From positions 558,001-622,000 of the forward strand of contig NZ_NADJ01000040.1 in NCBI RefSeq assembly GCF_002196705.1: a stretch of 64,000 bases of DNA, given 5' to 3'. The DNA is from Desulfosporosinus sp. FKB (GTDB lineage Bacteria > Bacillota > Desulfitobacteriia > Desulfitobacteriales > Desulfitobacteriaceae). Positions 1 to 8,780 of this stretch are shown piece after piece; the stretch's first letter is position 1; each line of letters begins with the position of its first letter. The position numbers were made by a program, and so were the translations under genes. The notes beneath the pieces are model-generated. The model had not been told where the DNA came from and ran no database searches. It saw nothing but the letters and a program-made list of their open reading frames with translations.

Positions 1-1813
1 GGACCGGCCTCGTAGTCTTCTAAGTTCATGAGCACAAAGCGGGAAGCATTCCAGATCTTATTGCAGAAATTCCGGGTTGCCTCCAATCGTTCCGGATGAA
101 AGCGCAGATCATTGCCCGGAGTATTGCCGGTAATTAGCATAAAGCGCAGAGTATCGGCTCCATACTGTTCAATAACTTCAATCGGGTCAACACCGTTGCC
201 CAGGGATTTGCTCATTTTCCGGCCTTTAGAATCGAGAACCAAGCCGTGAATCATTACTTTCGGGAAGGGCACTTCTTTCTTGAACTCCATAGCCATAAAG
301 ATCATCCGCGCCACCCAGAAAAAGATAATATCCCTGCCGGTTACCAACACCGACGTCGGATAAAACTGCTTCAGTTCCGGTGTTTTTTCCGGCCAGCCCA
401 TGGTGGAAAATGGCCACAGTCCTGAGGAAAACCAGGTATCCAAAACATCAGGATCTTGCTTGAGATGAACTCCTCCGCAAGAAGGACAGCTTGTGGGATC
501 TTCCTTCGCACAGATCTCCTGACCGCAATCGTCGCAATACCAAACCGGAATGCGGTGTCCCCACCACAGTTGACGGGAAATACACCAATCACGAATATTT
601 TCCATCCACCCGAGATAGATCTTATCAAAACGATCCGGCACAAATCCTAAACGTCCGTCCTTAATGACCTCAATGGCCGGCTTAGCCAAAGGCTCCATTT
701 TCACAAACCATTGTTTGCTGACCATTGGCTCGATAACCGTGGCACAGCGATAACATTCACCGACTGCATGAGCATGAGCATCGATTTTAACTAAGACGCC
801 TAAGGCCTTGAGATCCTCGACGATCACTTTGCGGGCTTCAAAACGGTCTAACCCTAGATATTTCCCGGCGTGCTCATTCATTTTGGCTTCTTTGTCCATC
901 ACGGCAATTTGAGGCAGCTGATGGCGCAGACCAATTTCAAAATCGTTGGGGTCGTGGGCCGGGGTTATTTTCACGGCACCAGTACCAAACTCCCGATCCA
1001 CATACTCATCGGCAATAATCGGGATTTCTCGTCCCACCAAGGGTAAGATCAAGGTTTTGCCGATTAAATGCTGATAACGCTCATCCTCTGGGTGAACAGC
1101 CACTGCTGTATCTCCCAGCATCGTCTCCGGCCTTGTCGTGGCAACAATTAAGGTTTCATCACTATCTTTTACAGGATAGCGCAAATGATACAAGTTTCCT
1201 TCGCTGTCCACATGTTCAACTTCAATATCCGAAATCGTGGTGTGGCATTTCGGGCACCAATTGACGATATAATTTCCCCGGTAAATCAGCCCTTTTTGAT
1301 ACAAGGTTACAAAGGCCTCTCGAACCGCCCGGGAACAGCCTTCGTCCATGGTGAACCGTTCCCGCTCCCAGTCACAGGAAGCACCTAAACGGCGCAGTTG
1401 CTGGGTAATCCGCCCGCCGTACTGATTTTTCCATTCCCACACCCGGTCTAAAAATTTCTCACGTCCAAGTTCCTGCCGGCTCGTCCCTTCTTTGACGAGC
1501 TGAGCTTCCACTTTGGCCTGCGTAGCAATCCCGGCATGATCCGTCCCGGGCAGCCAAAGGGTATTAAAACCGCGCATGCGCTTATACCTTGTTAAGATGT
1601 CCTGGATCGTTCCATCCATAGCATGACCCAGGTGCAGAGCGCCTGTAACGTTCGGCGGCGGCATGACAATACTAAAAGGGTTTTTCTTCTCATCAACCTC
1701 CGAGTGAAAGAATCCGTTTTCCTCCCAAAATTGATACCATTTCCCCTCAACTTGACTTGAATCATAGGCCTTAGCCATTTCTATCTTTTCCGGATTTTTA
1801 TTAAGAATTTCAT
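1..1813 (-). CDS. valS: Valine--tRNA ligase (5' part, truncated by window edge)
   Basis: Charges tRNA-Val with valine in the cytoplasm. I translated it by hand from ATG at 1813; about 604 residues are visible and the frame is open to base 1, so the C-terminal part (anticodon-binding domain and coiled-coil tail) lies outside the window. Visible class I synthetase signatures are [14 protein letters not shown] (HIGH motif) near residue 50 and KMSKSLGN near the end of the visible part, with the editing-domain stretch [13 protein letters not shown] between them. The start is preceded by AGGAAGGAG at suitable spacing; an internal ATG (MAKAYD) is a weaker alternative. A T-box leader and a strong promoter lie directly upstream, so expression should respond to uncharged tRNA-Val. 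Family assignment is secure. Confidence 0.97.
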
Positions 1814-1850
1814 CCATAATGTGCCAAACTCCTTCCTGCATTGTTGAATT

Positions 1851-2113
1851 AAAAAAGCTTTTCATCCTGATAAAGGACGAAAAGCGATCGTGGTACCACC
1901 TTAATTTAGTGAAACAACCTTAAAGGCATTGTCGGTTTCACACTCATTGTTTTGTCTAACGGGTTTTCCGTCAGAGAGTACTCCATTCCCCTCTGCCCCT
2001 CCTGTGCGACCCAAGCGCTTCTCCGTAAAGACCTCTCAGCTCATAGTCTTTTTCTCTGGACGGTATCCTGATGCTATTCCTCACAATCATCGAGTTTAAC
2101 CAATATTTGATTT
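1851..2113 (-). promoter_or_regulatory. T-box riboswitch leader of valS
   Basis: Untranslated leader between the valS promoter and valS. Read on the minus strand it contains the T-box core AAGGTGGTACCACG (near 1889-1902), followed by a terminator hairpin with 11-bp arms (1857-1867 and 1875-1885) and a U-run (1851-1856). A basal Stem I helix pairs CCGTC-AGAGA (near 2053-2063) with TCTCTGACGG (near 1967-1978). The triplet just inside that helix on the 3' side is GTA (1979-1981), a valine codon, so it is my candidate specifier. Known mechanism: uncharged tRNA stabilises the antiterminator and permits valS transcription. T-box identity is clear; the specifier call is less certain. Confidence 0.93.
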
Positions 2114-2119
2114 GAATAC

Positions 2120-2148
2120 ATTATACTCAGCCGAATGACTATTGTCAA
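2120..2148 (-). promoter_or_regulatory. Sigma-A type promoter of valS
   Basis: On the minus strand a consensus TTGACA (-35, 2143-2148) and consensus TATAAT (-10, 2120-2125) are separated by exactly 17 bp. It lies a few bases beyond the stop of the upstream flavoprotein gene and just before the T-box leader, so it is the obvious valS promoter. Confidence 0.9.
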
Positions 2149-2151
2149 AAT

Positions 2152-3579
2152 TTATAAATCTTGAAATGTATAAGCGGGTTTTACGCCGGTGACTTTCGCC
2201 GTCCATTCGTCCAAGGCAACCAAATCATTAAGACCAAGCTCAGCCAACGCTGTTTTTCCCAAAGCCCGTACACCCTCCTCCATTTCCTTGGTCATCGACT
2301 TGAAAACATTGGCGACGCTTTGGCTGGCCAAATTAATATCCAGGCGGTCTTTATAAGGAGAATTATACCAAACCAATTGAGTTAAGGGTTCCCAAGGGAG
2401 AACCTTATGAACCTGGCGATGGACTAAGGCAAATAAAGGCACCGTTCCCAAATAAACAGCGTCGGCTCCCAGGGTTAGGGCCTTCAAACATTCTCCGCTG
2501 GTAGCATACCCGCCGGCAACCACTAAACTCACCTCTTTGCGTGCTCCCTGTTCCACTAAAAATCGTTCCGCACGCACCAAGCCTAGCAAGCTGGGGATTC
2601 CTAAATCGTCGCAAATCATGGGGGAAGCACCGGAAGCTCCCCCCTGTGCTCCATCGACAACGATTACATCAAAACCAGCCTCTAAAGCCACTGCTAAATC
2701 CCTTTCAATTGCCCCTGTCGCCATAATCTTTAAAGCAATGGGTTTTCCCCCCGCCTGAGTCCTCAGATTCTCCACGTACTTAATCCAATCCCAAGGACTT
2801 TGGATCCCCGGAATAACTGCAGATGTAACGATCGATTCCACCGGCGAAATTCCCATCAGTTTTTGGGCTTTGCCTTTCACAACACACGGATCAACGGTGA
2901 AAGGGCCCATACGTGCCCCTTGGCCCATTTGAACTTCAAGCATATCTGCAGCCGCAATGGCCTCCGGTGAATGTCCCCAGGGACTTCTGCTGATTTGCCA
3001 GATAAACTTTTCTGACTCTTGCCGTTCTTCCGGCAAATAGGGACCCTCGCCGGAATTAGTGGCCGTCTGAAGCTGCTTGGAGGCCTTTGCCAAGGCCCTC
3101 TTGGCTTGTTCACTAAGACCGATACCATAACCCATGCCGCTGATCATCAGTGGGATTTCGATGGTTAAAGGTTTTTGAGCCTTCGGTCCAAGAGTGACCT
3201 TCATATCGACAGGAACGTTGCCCTCTTTAGGCAGCCGGGCCATCTGGCCGGGGACAAACATTAACGTATCAAAATGAGGCAGGCGTTTAGGGGACCCCAG
3301 AGGCCGCTCAATAAGACCGCCTTTTTCGGCCCGTAAGCTGATTTCCACTATGGTCTGGACTGAAGTTCGGCGAACGGCACTCCAGAGTTCCATTAGATTC
3401 TCGTGATACTTATCTTGAAGCAGCCTATCGATTACCAGGCCAAAAAGCCGCTGCACGATGGTGCGAAAAAACCGTTTTCCTATAAAAAACATCAGCACCA
3501 GGAGCAAAACTCCCGCCAGGAACGCTCCCAAGGCTGAAAGGGCAATAATCAGCAGAGCAGTCTGCAGCAACAACGACAA
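2152..3579 (-). CDS. FMN-binding glutamate synthase (GltB-like) domain protein, membrane anchored
   Basis: 475 residues. An N-terminal hydrophobic segment (residues about 5-35, LLLQTALLIIALSALGAFLAG) precedes the alpha/beta-barrel FMN-binding synthase domain of the GltB/archaeal-type family. Recognisable stretches are PLMISGMGYG, TNSGEGPYLPEER, GQGARMG, VDGAQGGASGASP and a phosphate-binding VVAGGYATSGECLKAL. There is no glutaminase domain and no obvious 3Fe-4S cysteine cluster, so it is not a complete glutamate synthase; the substrate is unknown. The longest frame starts with TTG at 3579, only 1-2 bases after GGGGG; a downstream TTG at 3573 has better spacing, so the exact start is open. It stands alone, convergent with nothing, and is followed at once by the valS promoter. 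Confidence 0.85.
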   Translation of the reverse strand: MSLLLQTALLIIALSALGAFLAGVLLLVLMFFIGKRFFRTIVQRLFGLVIDRLLQDKYHENLMELWSAVRRTSVQTIVEISLRAEKGGLIERPLGSPKRLPHFDTLMFVPGQMARLPKEGNVPVDMKVTLGPKAQKPLTIEIPLMISGMGYGIGLSEQAKRALAKASKQLQTATNSGEGPYLPEERQESEKFIWQISRSPWGHSPEAIAAADMLEVQMGQGARMGPFTVDPCVVKGKAQKLMGISPVESIVTSAVIPGIQSPWDWIKYVENLRTQAGGKPIALKIMATGAIERDLAVALEAGFDVIVVDGAQGGASGASPMICDDLGIPSLLGLVRAERFLVEQGARKEVSLVVAGGYATSGECLKALTLGADAVYLGTVPLFALVHRQVHKVLPWEPLTQLVWYNSPYKDRLDINLASQSVANVFKSMTKEMEEGVRALGKTALAELGLNDLVALDEWTAKVTGVKPAYTFQDL

Positions 3580-3740
3580 TCCCCCATCTTTGCAAATATG
3601 TTACTATCTTAGAGTAGTCTGCACCACAAGTTAAAGAATATTCGCTGAGTCCCCTGGCTTTCGTGGGGAAACGCAGTCATAGATTTTGCCGTACAACAAA
3701 TGCTATCGCGCTGAAGGATGGATTCTACCCCGAAGCAAGG

Positions 3741-3785
3741 TAGGGGAACCACTCCCACCTGTTGAAGCGGGAGTCTTACGATTGG
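3741..3785 (+). repeat. IS200/IS605-like element end fragment
   Basis: The segment GGGAACCACTCCCACCTG..GAAGCGGGAGTCTTACGATTGG recurs in shortened or variant form near 15659, 30244, 43021 (inverted) and 44461. It contains a hairpin GGGA..TCCC and resembles the right-end/guide-RNA scaffold regions next to tnpB genes, but no transposase frame is attached. It lies in a 388-base gap (3580-3967) with no gene; the upstream part (3640-3740) may be a degraded body of the same element. The family assignment is inference. Confidence 0.45.
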
Positions 3786-3967
3786 ATAAAAAAGAGGCGG
3801 ACATTATTTCCACCCCTTGACGTTATAAATTGATTTACTTATTTCAGTATTTACTTTTAAGCATTTACTTATTTTACTTATTTGAATTTATTTCATAAAT
3901 AGTATTTTCATCGAAATAATTCAATTATCCATTTATCCCACATATTTAGCTTCTTTATTACTTCGAG
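3786..3967. other. AT-rich intergenic stretch, no gene seen
   Basis: Strongly AT-rich sequence with repeated ATTTACTTATTT-like words. No coding frame, strong hairpin or promoter that I can support. Confidence 0.5.
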
Positions 3968-4501
3968 TTATTTTTGGCCCCACTTGCCATGGAAAACAAT
4001 CTCCTCCATGGCTTTGCGGGGGCGCGGGCGGCGTTCTTCTGCAGCATATCCCAGGGGAGTCATAGCCAGCACACGAACATTCTCAGGAATCTGCAAAGCT
4101 TCCCGAACCTTCTCCTCAGTAAATAAGCCTTGCCAACACGTTCCCAGCTCTTGTTCCGTCGCTGCTAAGACCAGATGCTCCATAGCAAGGCCTGCATCAA
4201 GCATCATAAAGTCCTTGCCTTCCCAGATTTCTGATTCCTTAGGCACTGCACAAAGTACTATAACGATGGGAGCCCCCGTTAACGCCTTTCGCCCGGGATT
4301 TGACTCTCCCATACAGTCGGCCAGGGCTGCTCTTCCTGCTGCCTCTTCCACAACAATAAAGCGCCAGCACTGCATGTTCTTCCAGGAAGGTGCCAGGCGA
4401 GCTGCTTCCAGAACGTACTCCAATTTTTCCTTTTCCACAGGCGTATCTTTATAAGTACGCAAGCTCCTGCGGGTCTGAGCTAATTCAAGAAAATTCATCA
4501 T
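3968..4501 (-). CDS. Nitroreductase family protein
   Basis: About 177 residues from ATG at 4501. Opens MNFLELAQTRRSLRTYKD, the typical nitroreductase N-terminus with the Arg-rich FMN-contact segment, followed by LEAARLAPSWKNMQCWRFIVVEE and the C-terminal LGYAAEERRPRPRK motif (usually GYP). Members are FMN flavoproteins that reduce nitro compounds or other electrophiles with NAD(P)H; the physiological substrate here cannot be told. AGGAGA lies 6 bases before ATG 4501 and 9 before ATG 4498, so the longer in-frame extension to 4552 is unlikely. Monocistronic by spacing. Confidence 0.9.
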   Translation of the reverse strand: MMNFLELAQTRRSLRTYKDTPVEKEKLEYVLEAARLAPSWKNMQCWRFIVVEEAAGRAALADCMGESNPGRKALTGAPIVIVLCAVPKESEIWEGKDFMMLDAGLAMEHLVLAATEQELGTCWQGLFTEEKVREALQIPENVRVLAMTPLGYAAEERRPRPRKAMEEIVFHGKWGQK

Positions 4502-4632
4502 TAATAGTCTCCTTTTCTGCTGCTTACACTCTAATGATTGTATTATTCTCAATTTCGAGTTCTTCTTTCAGAATTCTCTTTAATATTTAAGATTCCTTCC
4601 CCCCGCAAGGTCCTTTGGTAAATTTAATTTTC

Positions 4633-5538
4633 TCATTCCCACCACGGCTTTTCGTCCTTCGTAATATGAAAATTATCTTTCGTATTATAATGATCACCTT
4701 TTACAGGATCAGCCTTCCCCTTCTTTTCATCCTCTAGCTCCCTATCCCAAGGCCATTCAATCTGCGAATCAGGGCGCGAATCAAATGTTGAATTCAGTGA
4801 ATCTATTTCGAAATTTGAAGCAGATGTTGAGTCTGATTTAATATCTGATTCAAGATCCAACATTGAATTATCCAACATTAAATCCAAATTCGAATCGGGT
4901 TTAGAATTTAACAAAAAATTAGAACCAGACCTGGAACTAGAATCAGAATAAGAATTTAACTTAGAATTAGACGTTGTACTTAAACCAGAATTAAAATCCT
5001 CTTGATCCAAGTCTGTAGACCAATCATCAGTGTCAGGACCGCTGCCGGCAGCCGAAGATCCCTCTCGGCTATGCAGATCATCGTTCATATCCCAATCAAG
5101 ATCGCTGCCCGTCGGTTTTTCACTGCCATATCCGGCATAATACGGCCTATAGTTGGTATTAGCTTTTCCTCCGCCCCAAGAACTTCTAACGCTTCCCTTC
5201 GAACCTCCTGCTCCAAAAGCCCCTGCAATGATGCCTAAAATTGCTCCTTCCCCCAAAATCTGAATAAAACCCCAGACCCGAATCGGAAGAAACAAAGCCA
5301 ACAACAGAGTCCCAACAGTTACATAGCCTAAGCCTGTGATCCCGCCCATTATCCATTCTCCGCTTTCCCGCGACGTACGATACCCGCCTATCAGGCAGCT
5401 TGCCAAAAGTCCAATATCTACCAGATTGGAAACGCTCAGTCCTCCTAACCCCATGGTTCCCCACAGCATTCCGGCAACAAGGGTTAATAGGGTAACCAGC
5501 AAAGCCGTTGTAATCCCCCTCAAAACGCATGAAAGCAT
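4633..5538 (-). CDS. TIGR04086-like membrane protein with Ser/Asp/Asn-rich tail
   Basis: 301 residues. Residues 1-115 hold about four membrane segments in an arrangement resembling the TIGR04086/YrzE family of Firmicute membrane proteins (glycine-rich hairpins such as GTMGLGGLSVSNL and GIIAGAFGAGG). The rest, from about residue 120, is a hydrophilic low-complexity region rich in Ser, Asp and Asn, with many repeated NSxxDSN-like words and a final charged segment ending EKPWWE. Usual family members are only about 120 residues, so the tail is an addition. ATG 5538 is preceded by AGGAGG. Function unknown. Family assignment is moderate because it rests on the membrane half only. Confidence 0.7.
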   Translation of the reverse strand: MLSCVLRGITTALLVTLLTLVAGMLWGTMGLGGLSVSNLVDIGLLASCLIGGYRTSRESGEWIMGGITGLGYVTVGTLLLALFLPIRVWGFIQILGEGAILGIIAGAFGAGGSKGSVRSSWGGGKANTNYRPYYAGYGSEKPTGSDLDWDMNDDLHSREGSSAAGSGPDTDDWSTDLDQEDFNSGLSTTSNSKLNSYSDSSSRSGSNFLLNSKPDSNLDLMLDNSMLDLESDIKSDSTSASNFEIDSLNSTFDSRPDSQIEWPWDRELEDEKKGKADPVKGDHYNTKDNFHITKDEKPWWE

Positions 5539-5708
5539 GAATAAACTCCTCCTAACATTATGAATTTTTCAGCCTTGAAACACTCTTATCTATCTATAAC
5601 TACGCCGAACCCGTCCCATACATTCCATCTATCTCCATAATTATCCATTACCACGCACCCTGTCTGGCGAATATAGTGTATTATGCCGTAGCAAAAGGAG
5701 GAGTCCTT

Positions 5709-6452
5709 ATGGATTATGCACGCTATGTTGTGCGAGCAGGGGATACCATTTATAAAATCTCTAAAGCATACTCAGTTGAAATGTCCGAGATTATTCAGCT
5801 CAATCATTTAAAACATCCCGATCGTATTTATGCCGGTCAAATACTATTGCTTCCAATTACAAAAACTCTAGAACCAGTACCGGGAGAAATACCTGAGCCA
5901 AATTTTACATATGCCATTTGGCTCTACGATGCTTATGCGGGTACAGATTCGGAACTAACCGCTATTACCACATATCTTTACCAGGCCGTATTGCTTGATC
6001 GTCCGGAATTTGACGCCTTATTAAGGCCCATCGCTTATGATGAACTCCGCCATTTGGAAAAGCTAGCCCTTGCTTTACGCCATCTTGGTGTCGATCCCAG
6101 GTACGGGGCCTTGAGCAGCGGTCACTGGGTTGACTGGCGCTCCCGTTTTATCAACTATACTAGTGAGCTTTGTGCGCTCCTTGACGCAAATATTGAAGAC
6201 GAAGCCAAAGCCCATCGTCTCTATCTTGAACTGGCCAAAAAGATCCCCATCCCGGAAATTCAGGAAATTTTAACGGAAATAGCATGCGATGAAGAGCGAC
6301 ATTATTATCTGTTCTGCCAAGCAAAGGAACAATTCTGCAGCAATTGTGCCTGCCCGCCACCGCCCCCTTGCTCTCCCGATCCCGCTTATACCCCCTCTGA
6401 GGATCCTGATCCGCCAGAACAATCGGGACCCCCTGATGGAGCCCGAGGCTAA
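5709..6452 (+). CDS. LysM domain-ferritin-like fusion protein
   Basis: 247 residues from ATG 5709, preceded by AAAAGGAGGAG. Residues 1-50 form a LysM peptidoglycan/chitin-binding domain (YVVRAGDTIYKISKAYSVEMSEIIQLN..IYAGQILLLP). Residues about 65-215 form a ferritin-like four-helix region with two E-R-H type iron-ligand motifs (YDELRHLEKLA and CDEERHYYLF) and further acidic helix residues. The tail is Pro/Cys-rich (CACPPPPPCSP). There is no signal peptide, which for LysM proteins in sporeformers is compatible with a spore-coat or mother-cell role (inference). It is divergent from its left neighbour and precedes a terminator. Domain calls are good; the function is not known. Confidence 0.82.
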   Translation: MDYARYVVRAGDTIYKISKAYSVEMSEIIQLNHLKHPDRIYAGQILLLPITKTLEPVPGEIPEPNFTYAIWLYDAYAGTDSELTAITTYLYQAVLLDRPEFDALLRPIAYDELRHLEKLALALRHLGVDPRYGALSSGHWVDWRSRFINYTSELCALLDANIEDEAKAHRLYLELAKKIPIPEIQEILTEIACDEERHYYLFCQAKEQFCSNCACPPPPPCSPDPAYTPSEDPDPPEQSGPPDGARG

Positions 6453-6529
6453 CTTTTTCTTTTCAGTTCAGGTAAGTTCCGCTATACTATAATTGCGTGA
6501 TTATCAGGCAAGACAATCTGTAACAGCAG

Positions 6530-6567
6530 AAAGGCCGTTGCGTCTCAATACGCCGCGGCCTTTTCAC
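6530..6567 (+). terminator. Rho-independent terminator after LysM-ferritin gene
   Basis: Hairpin AAAGGCCGTTGCG / CGCCGCGGCCTTT followed by TTCACTTT on the plus strand. It lies between the LysM-ferritin gene and the transporter gene. Confidence 0.75.
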
Positions 6568-6596
6568 TTTAAAGCATGTAAAGGGGCTGAACCGAC

Positions 6597-7475
6597 TTGA
6601 AAATAACTCGTACTCAAGGGGCTGATTTTTCGCTACTGCTCGTGGCTTTCGTTTGGGGCTTGACCTTTGTCGTCGTTAAATGGGCTATCGCCGATCTGCC
6701 GCCCTTTCCCTTTCTCGCAATACGTTTTTTTCTCGCCTTCATCAGCTTGCTGCCTTTCCTCTGGCTGCAAAGAGCTCATATCTCCAAAAAAAACATCCTC
6801 AAAGGAATGGCCGTCGGCGTCTTTCTTGCTTCCGGCTACATCTGGCAAACCATCGGCCTGCAATACACATCTGTCTCCAATGCCGGTTTTATAACCGGAC
6901 TTTCCGTCGTCATAGTCCCTACCTTAGTCACCATAACAACAAAGAAAATTCCTCGTCCCAGTTTGATCCTGGGAGTCTTAAGTGCTTTAGTCGGCTTAGC
7001 ATTGCTCTCCCTGGGAGACCGTTTACAGTTTAACAAAGGGGACCTCATGGTTCTGATCTGCGCCGTCAGCTTTGCCCTGCACATATTCTTGGTCGGACGT
7101 TTTGCTCCCGATACCAACGCAACCGTACTCGCCGCTTTTCAAATCCTTACAGTCAGCGTTTTAAGCGGCTTTTTCTCCCTGATTTTACCCCAACCCCCAC
7201 TGCATTTCACAATGGCAGCCTGGTCAGGACTGCTCATAACTGCCATTCCAGCCACTTCCCTTGCCTTTTTCGTCCAATCGAAAATGCAACAATTCACAAC
7301 CTCCACCCATACGGCTATCATCTTCTCGATGGAACCCGTCTTTGCCGGCCTAGCGGCCTATTTCCTGGCGGGAGAAGTACTCACCCTTAAAGGCTTAATC
7401 GGGGCAGGATTGGTTCTGGCAGGCATGATTATCGCCGAATTCAGCGGTTCGGAAAGCGCAGCACCGTCAAAATAA
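6597..7475 (+). CDS. EamA/DMT family transporter
   Basis: 292 residues, about ten hydrophobic segments in two homologous EamA halves (residues about 10-140 and 150-285). Typical features are the N-terminal LLLVAFVWGLTFVVVKWAI and the second-half EPVFAGLAAYFLAGEVLTLKGLIGAGLVLAGM. These inner-membrane drug/metabolite transporters export small metabolites or amino acids; the substrate cannot be predicted. The start is TTG 6597 with an AAAGGGG sequence upstream. Its 3' end overlaps the converging calcium/sodium antiporter gene by 35 bases. Confidence 0.92.
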   Translation: MKITRTQGADFSLLLVAFVWGLTFVVVKWAIADLPPFPFLAIRFFLAFISLLPFLWLQRAHISKKNILKGMAVGVFLASGYIWQTIGLQYTSVSNAGFITGLSVVIVPTLVTITTKKIPRPSLILGVLSALVGLALLSLGDRLQFNKGDLMVLICAVSFALHIFLVGRFAPDTNATVLAAFQILTVSVLSGFFSLILPQPPLHFTMAAWSGLLITAIPATSLAFFVQSKMQQFTTSTHTAIIFSMEPVFAGLAAYFLAGEVLTLKGLIGAGLVLAGMIIAEFSGSESAAPSK

Positions 7476-8424
7476 ACATCAGATAAAAGACTCCTCCCAT
7501 GAGAAGACCCGTAGGATGAATCGCTCCTTTACGGCGAAGCGAAAAAACCGGAATCATCGCTGAGCCAACCGCCAGAAAAGCACTCCAAAGAGCTAACGTA
7601 TCTAATTTCCAGGAGGTCAAAGCAATGCCAATAGCAGGAATAACGGAACTTTGAAAAACCATCGCTCCTGTTAAATTCCCTATAGCCAAGGTATCCTTGC
7701 CGCGCATAATCCAAAGGACACTGTTAAACTTCTCCGGCAGCTCCGTCGCCACAGGAGTTATAATCAAGGAAAGTACAAAAACCGGAATCCCCAAATCGGC
7801 TGCAATAGGCTGAACAGCATTGACAAAACCATGGGCCCCAAAGACAATAGCAACCAAAGCCATGGTGATCTGCAGCAGAATAGCCGTCATCTTAGGATCA
7901 TCCGCTTTGCGCGCCATGTAAAGAGAGGCCAATTTTTCCGCCTTATGCCCGCCCCGATTGGAACGCAAGGTTAAAACAACGTAAATCACATAGGCTAAAA
8001 CCAAAGACCCGGCAGCAATAGTTTTGTAATTCTGGTTTCCTAAAAAGGACGCTAAAATAGCAATTGTAAATACGAAAAGAAAAAATTGCAGATCACGCTG
8101 AACAACCTTAGTATCAAGCTTTAAGGGATCATTGCTCCGGCGAAATAAAAGAGCAGCCAGTCCGGTTATAAAAAACGCCAACGTTGAGAGCATAAAAGGC
8201 GCCCCAAGAATCGCCCCAATCCCAATATCCGATCCCTCAGTTCCTTCCCGAAAACCAAGGAAAGCAATAATCGGAACAACCGTCTCCGGCAAAGCCGTCC
8301 CCACAGCCGCCAAAAGACTCCCCACAGCCCCCGCCCCAAGCTTCAGCTTTTGTCCCAGCCACTCAATACTATTCGTAAAGGCTTCCGCGCCAACAAGAAT
8401 TATCCCTAAGCTTACTACGAGCAT
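7441..8424 (-). CDS. Calcium/sodium:cation antiporter family membrane protein
   Basis: About 327 residues with ten or so membrane helices in two halves. The two alpha-repeat signatures are visible: GSLLAAVGTALPETVVP in the first half and SLIITPVATELPEKFNS plus GNLTGAMVFQSSVIP in the second. These are the ion-binding motifs of the CaCA superfamily (YrbG-like), so exchange of Na+/H+ for Ca2+ or a related ion is expected. ATG 8424 is preceded by GAGGGA at good distance; the frame can be extended to a TTG at 8439 after GGGGGAG, so either start is possible. Converges with the DMT gene and overlaps its end. Confidence 0.88.
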   Translation of the reverse strand: MLVVSLGIILVGAEAFTNSIEWLGQKLKLGAGAVGSLLAAVGTALPETVVPIIAFLGFREGTEGSDIGIGAILGAPFMLSTLAFFITGLAALLFRRSNDPLKLDTKVVQRDLQFFLFVFTIAILASFLGNQNYKTIAAGSLVLAYVIYVVLTLRSNRGGHKAEKLASLYMARKADDPKMTAILLQITMALVAIVFGAHGFVNAVQPIAADLGIPVFVLSLIITPVATELPEKFNSVLWIMRGKDTLAIGNLTGAMVFQSSVIPAIGIALTSWKLDTLALWSAFLAVGSAMIPVFSLRRKGAIHPTGLLMGGVFYLMFILTVLRFPNR

Positions 8425-8539
8425 TATGACATCCCTCAAGCCCCTCTCCCCCCTTCATCCCCGCTTAAACCCCTGAGACATTCCTTACTGTAACTATACG
8501 AGGTTGCCTATACATTTATAACGAGAACTTTCAAGCATA

Positions 8540-8576
8540 AACAAGAAAAGCTCAATTGAAGTTGAGCCTTTTTTAT
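8540..8576. terminator. Hairpin with T-runs on both sides
   Basis: AAAAGCTCAA..TTGAGCCTTTTTT: a 6-8 bp stem with a T-run on the plus strand and GCTTTTCTT on the minus strand. It could end transcription of the parA-like gene (minus). A related, imperfect hairpin recurs in the repeat array at 9998-10040 and 10261-10310. Confidence 0.6.
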
Positions 8577-8596
8577 TGCCAAAAGCATGTCCCAAA

Positions 8597-8653
8597 AGTG
8601 TCAAAGGGACGGTCCTCTTAACACGCCTTAACGTGTCAAAAGGACCGTCCCCC
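8597..8653. repeat. REP-like nested palindrome (GGGACGGTCC / GGACCGTCCC)
   Basis: Outer arms GGGACGGTCC and GGACCGTCCC enclose inner arms TTAACACG and CGTGTCAA, with GTGTCAAA repeated in direct orientation at each half. The half-sequence GTGTCAAAAGGACCGTCCC recurs at 9927-9947 and 10209-10228. The palindrome type resembles the REP sequences known to accompany REP-associated tyrosine transposases; no such transposase is in the window (inference). Confidence 0.6.
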
Positions 8654-8775
8654 CCGACTCACACACAAACAGTATTACAGACAAACTTCACATGAATGTG
8701 CCGACTCTCCCTGACTTGATAGCAAAATTCAATATGATGACACAAGCCAGACGTCTTTACATGAGAACAGCAGCC
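8654..8775 (+). repeat. Diverged outlying copy of the repeat unit beside parA
   Basis: Shares in the same order the words CAGTA(T/C)TACAGAC, CACATGAA(A)TGTGCCG and TGA(C)ACAAGCC(A/C)GACGTC(T/C)TTAC(A/G)TGAGA with the three units at 9715-10480. The parA-like gene therefore lies between this copy and the main array. Confidence 0.6.
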
Positions 8776-8780
8776 TTCAC

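Noticed and set aside
3984-4454. 156-codon frame on the plus strand
   Set aside because: Fully antisense to the nitroreductase gene, which has clear family motifs.
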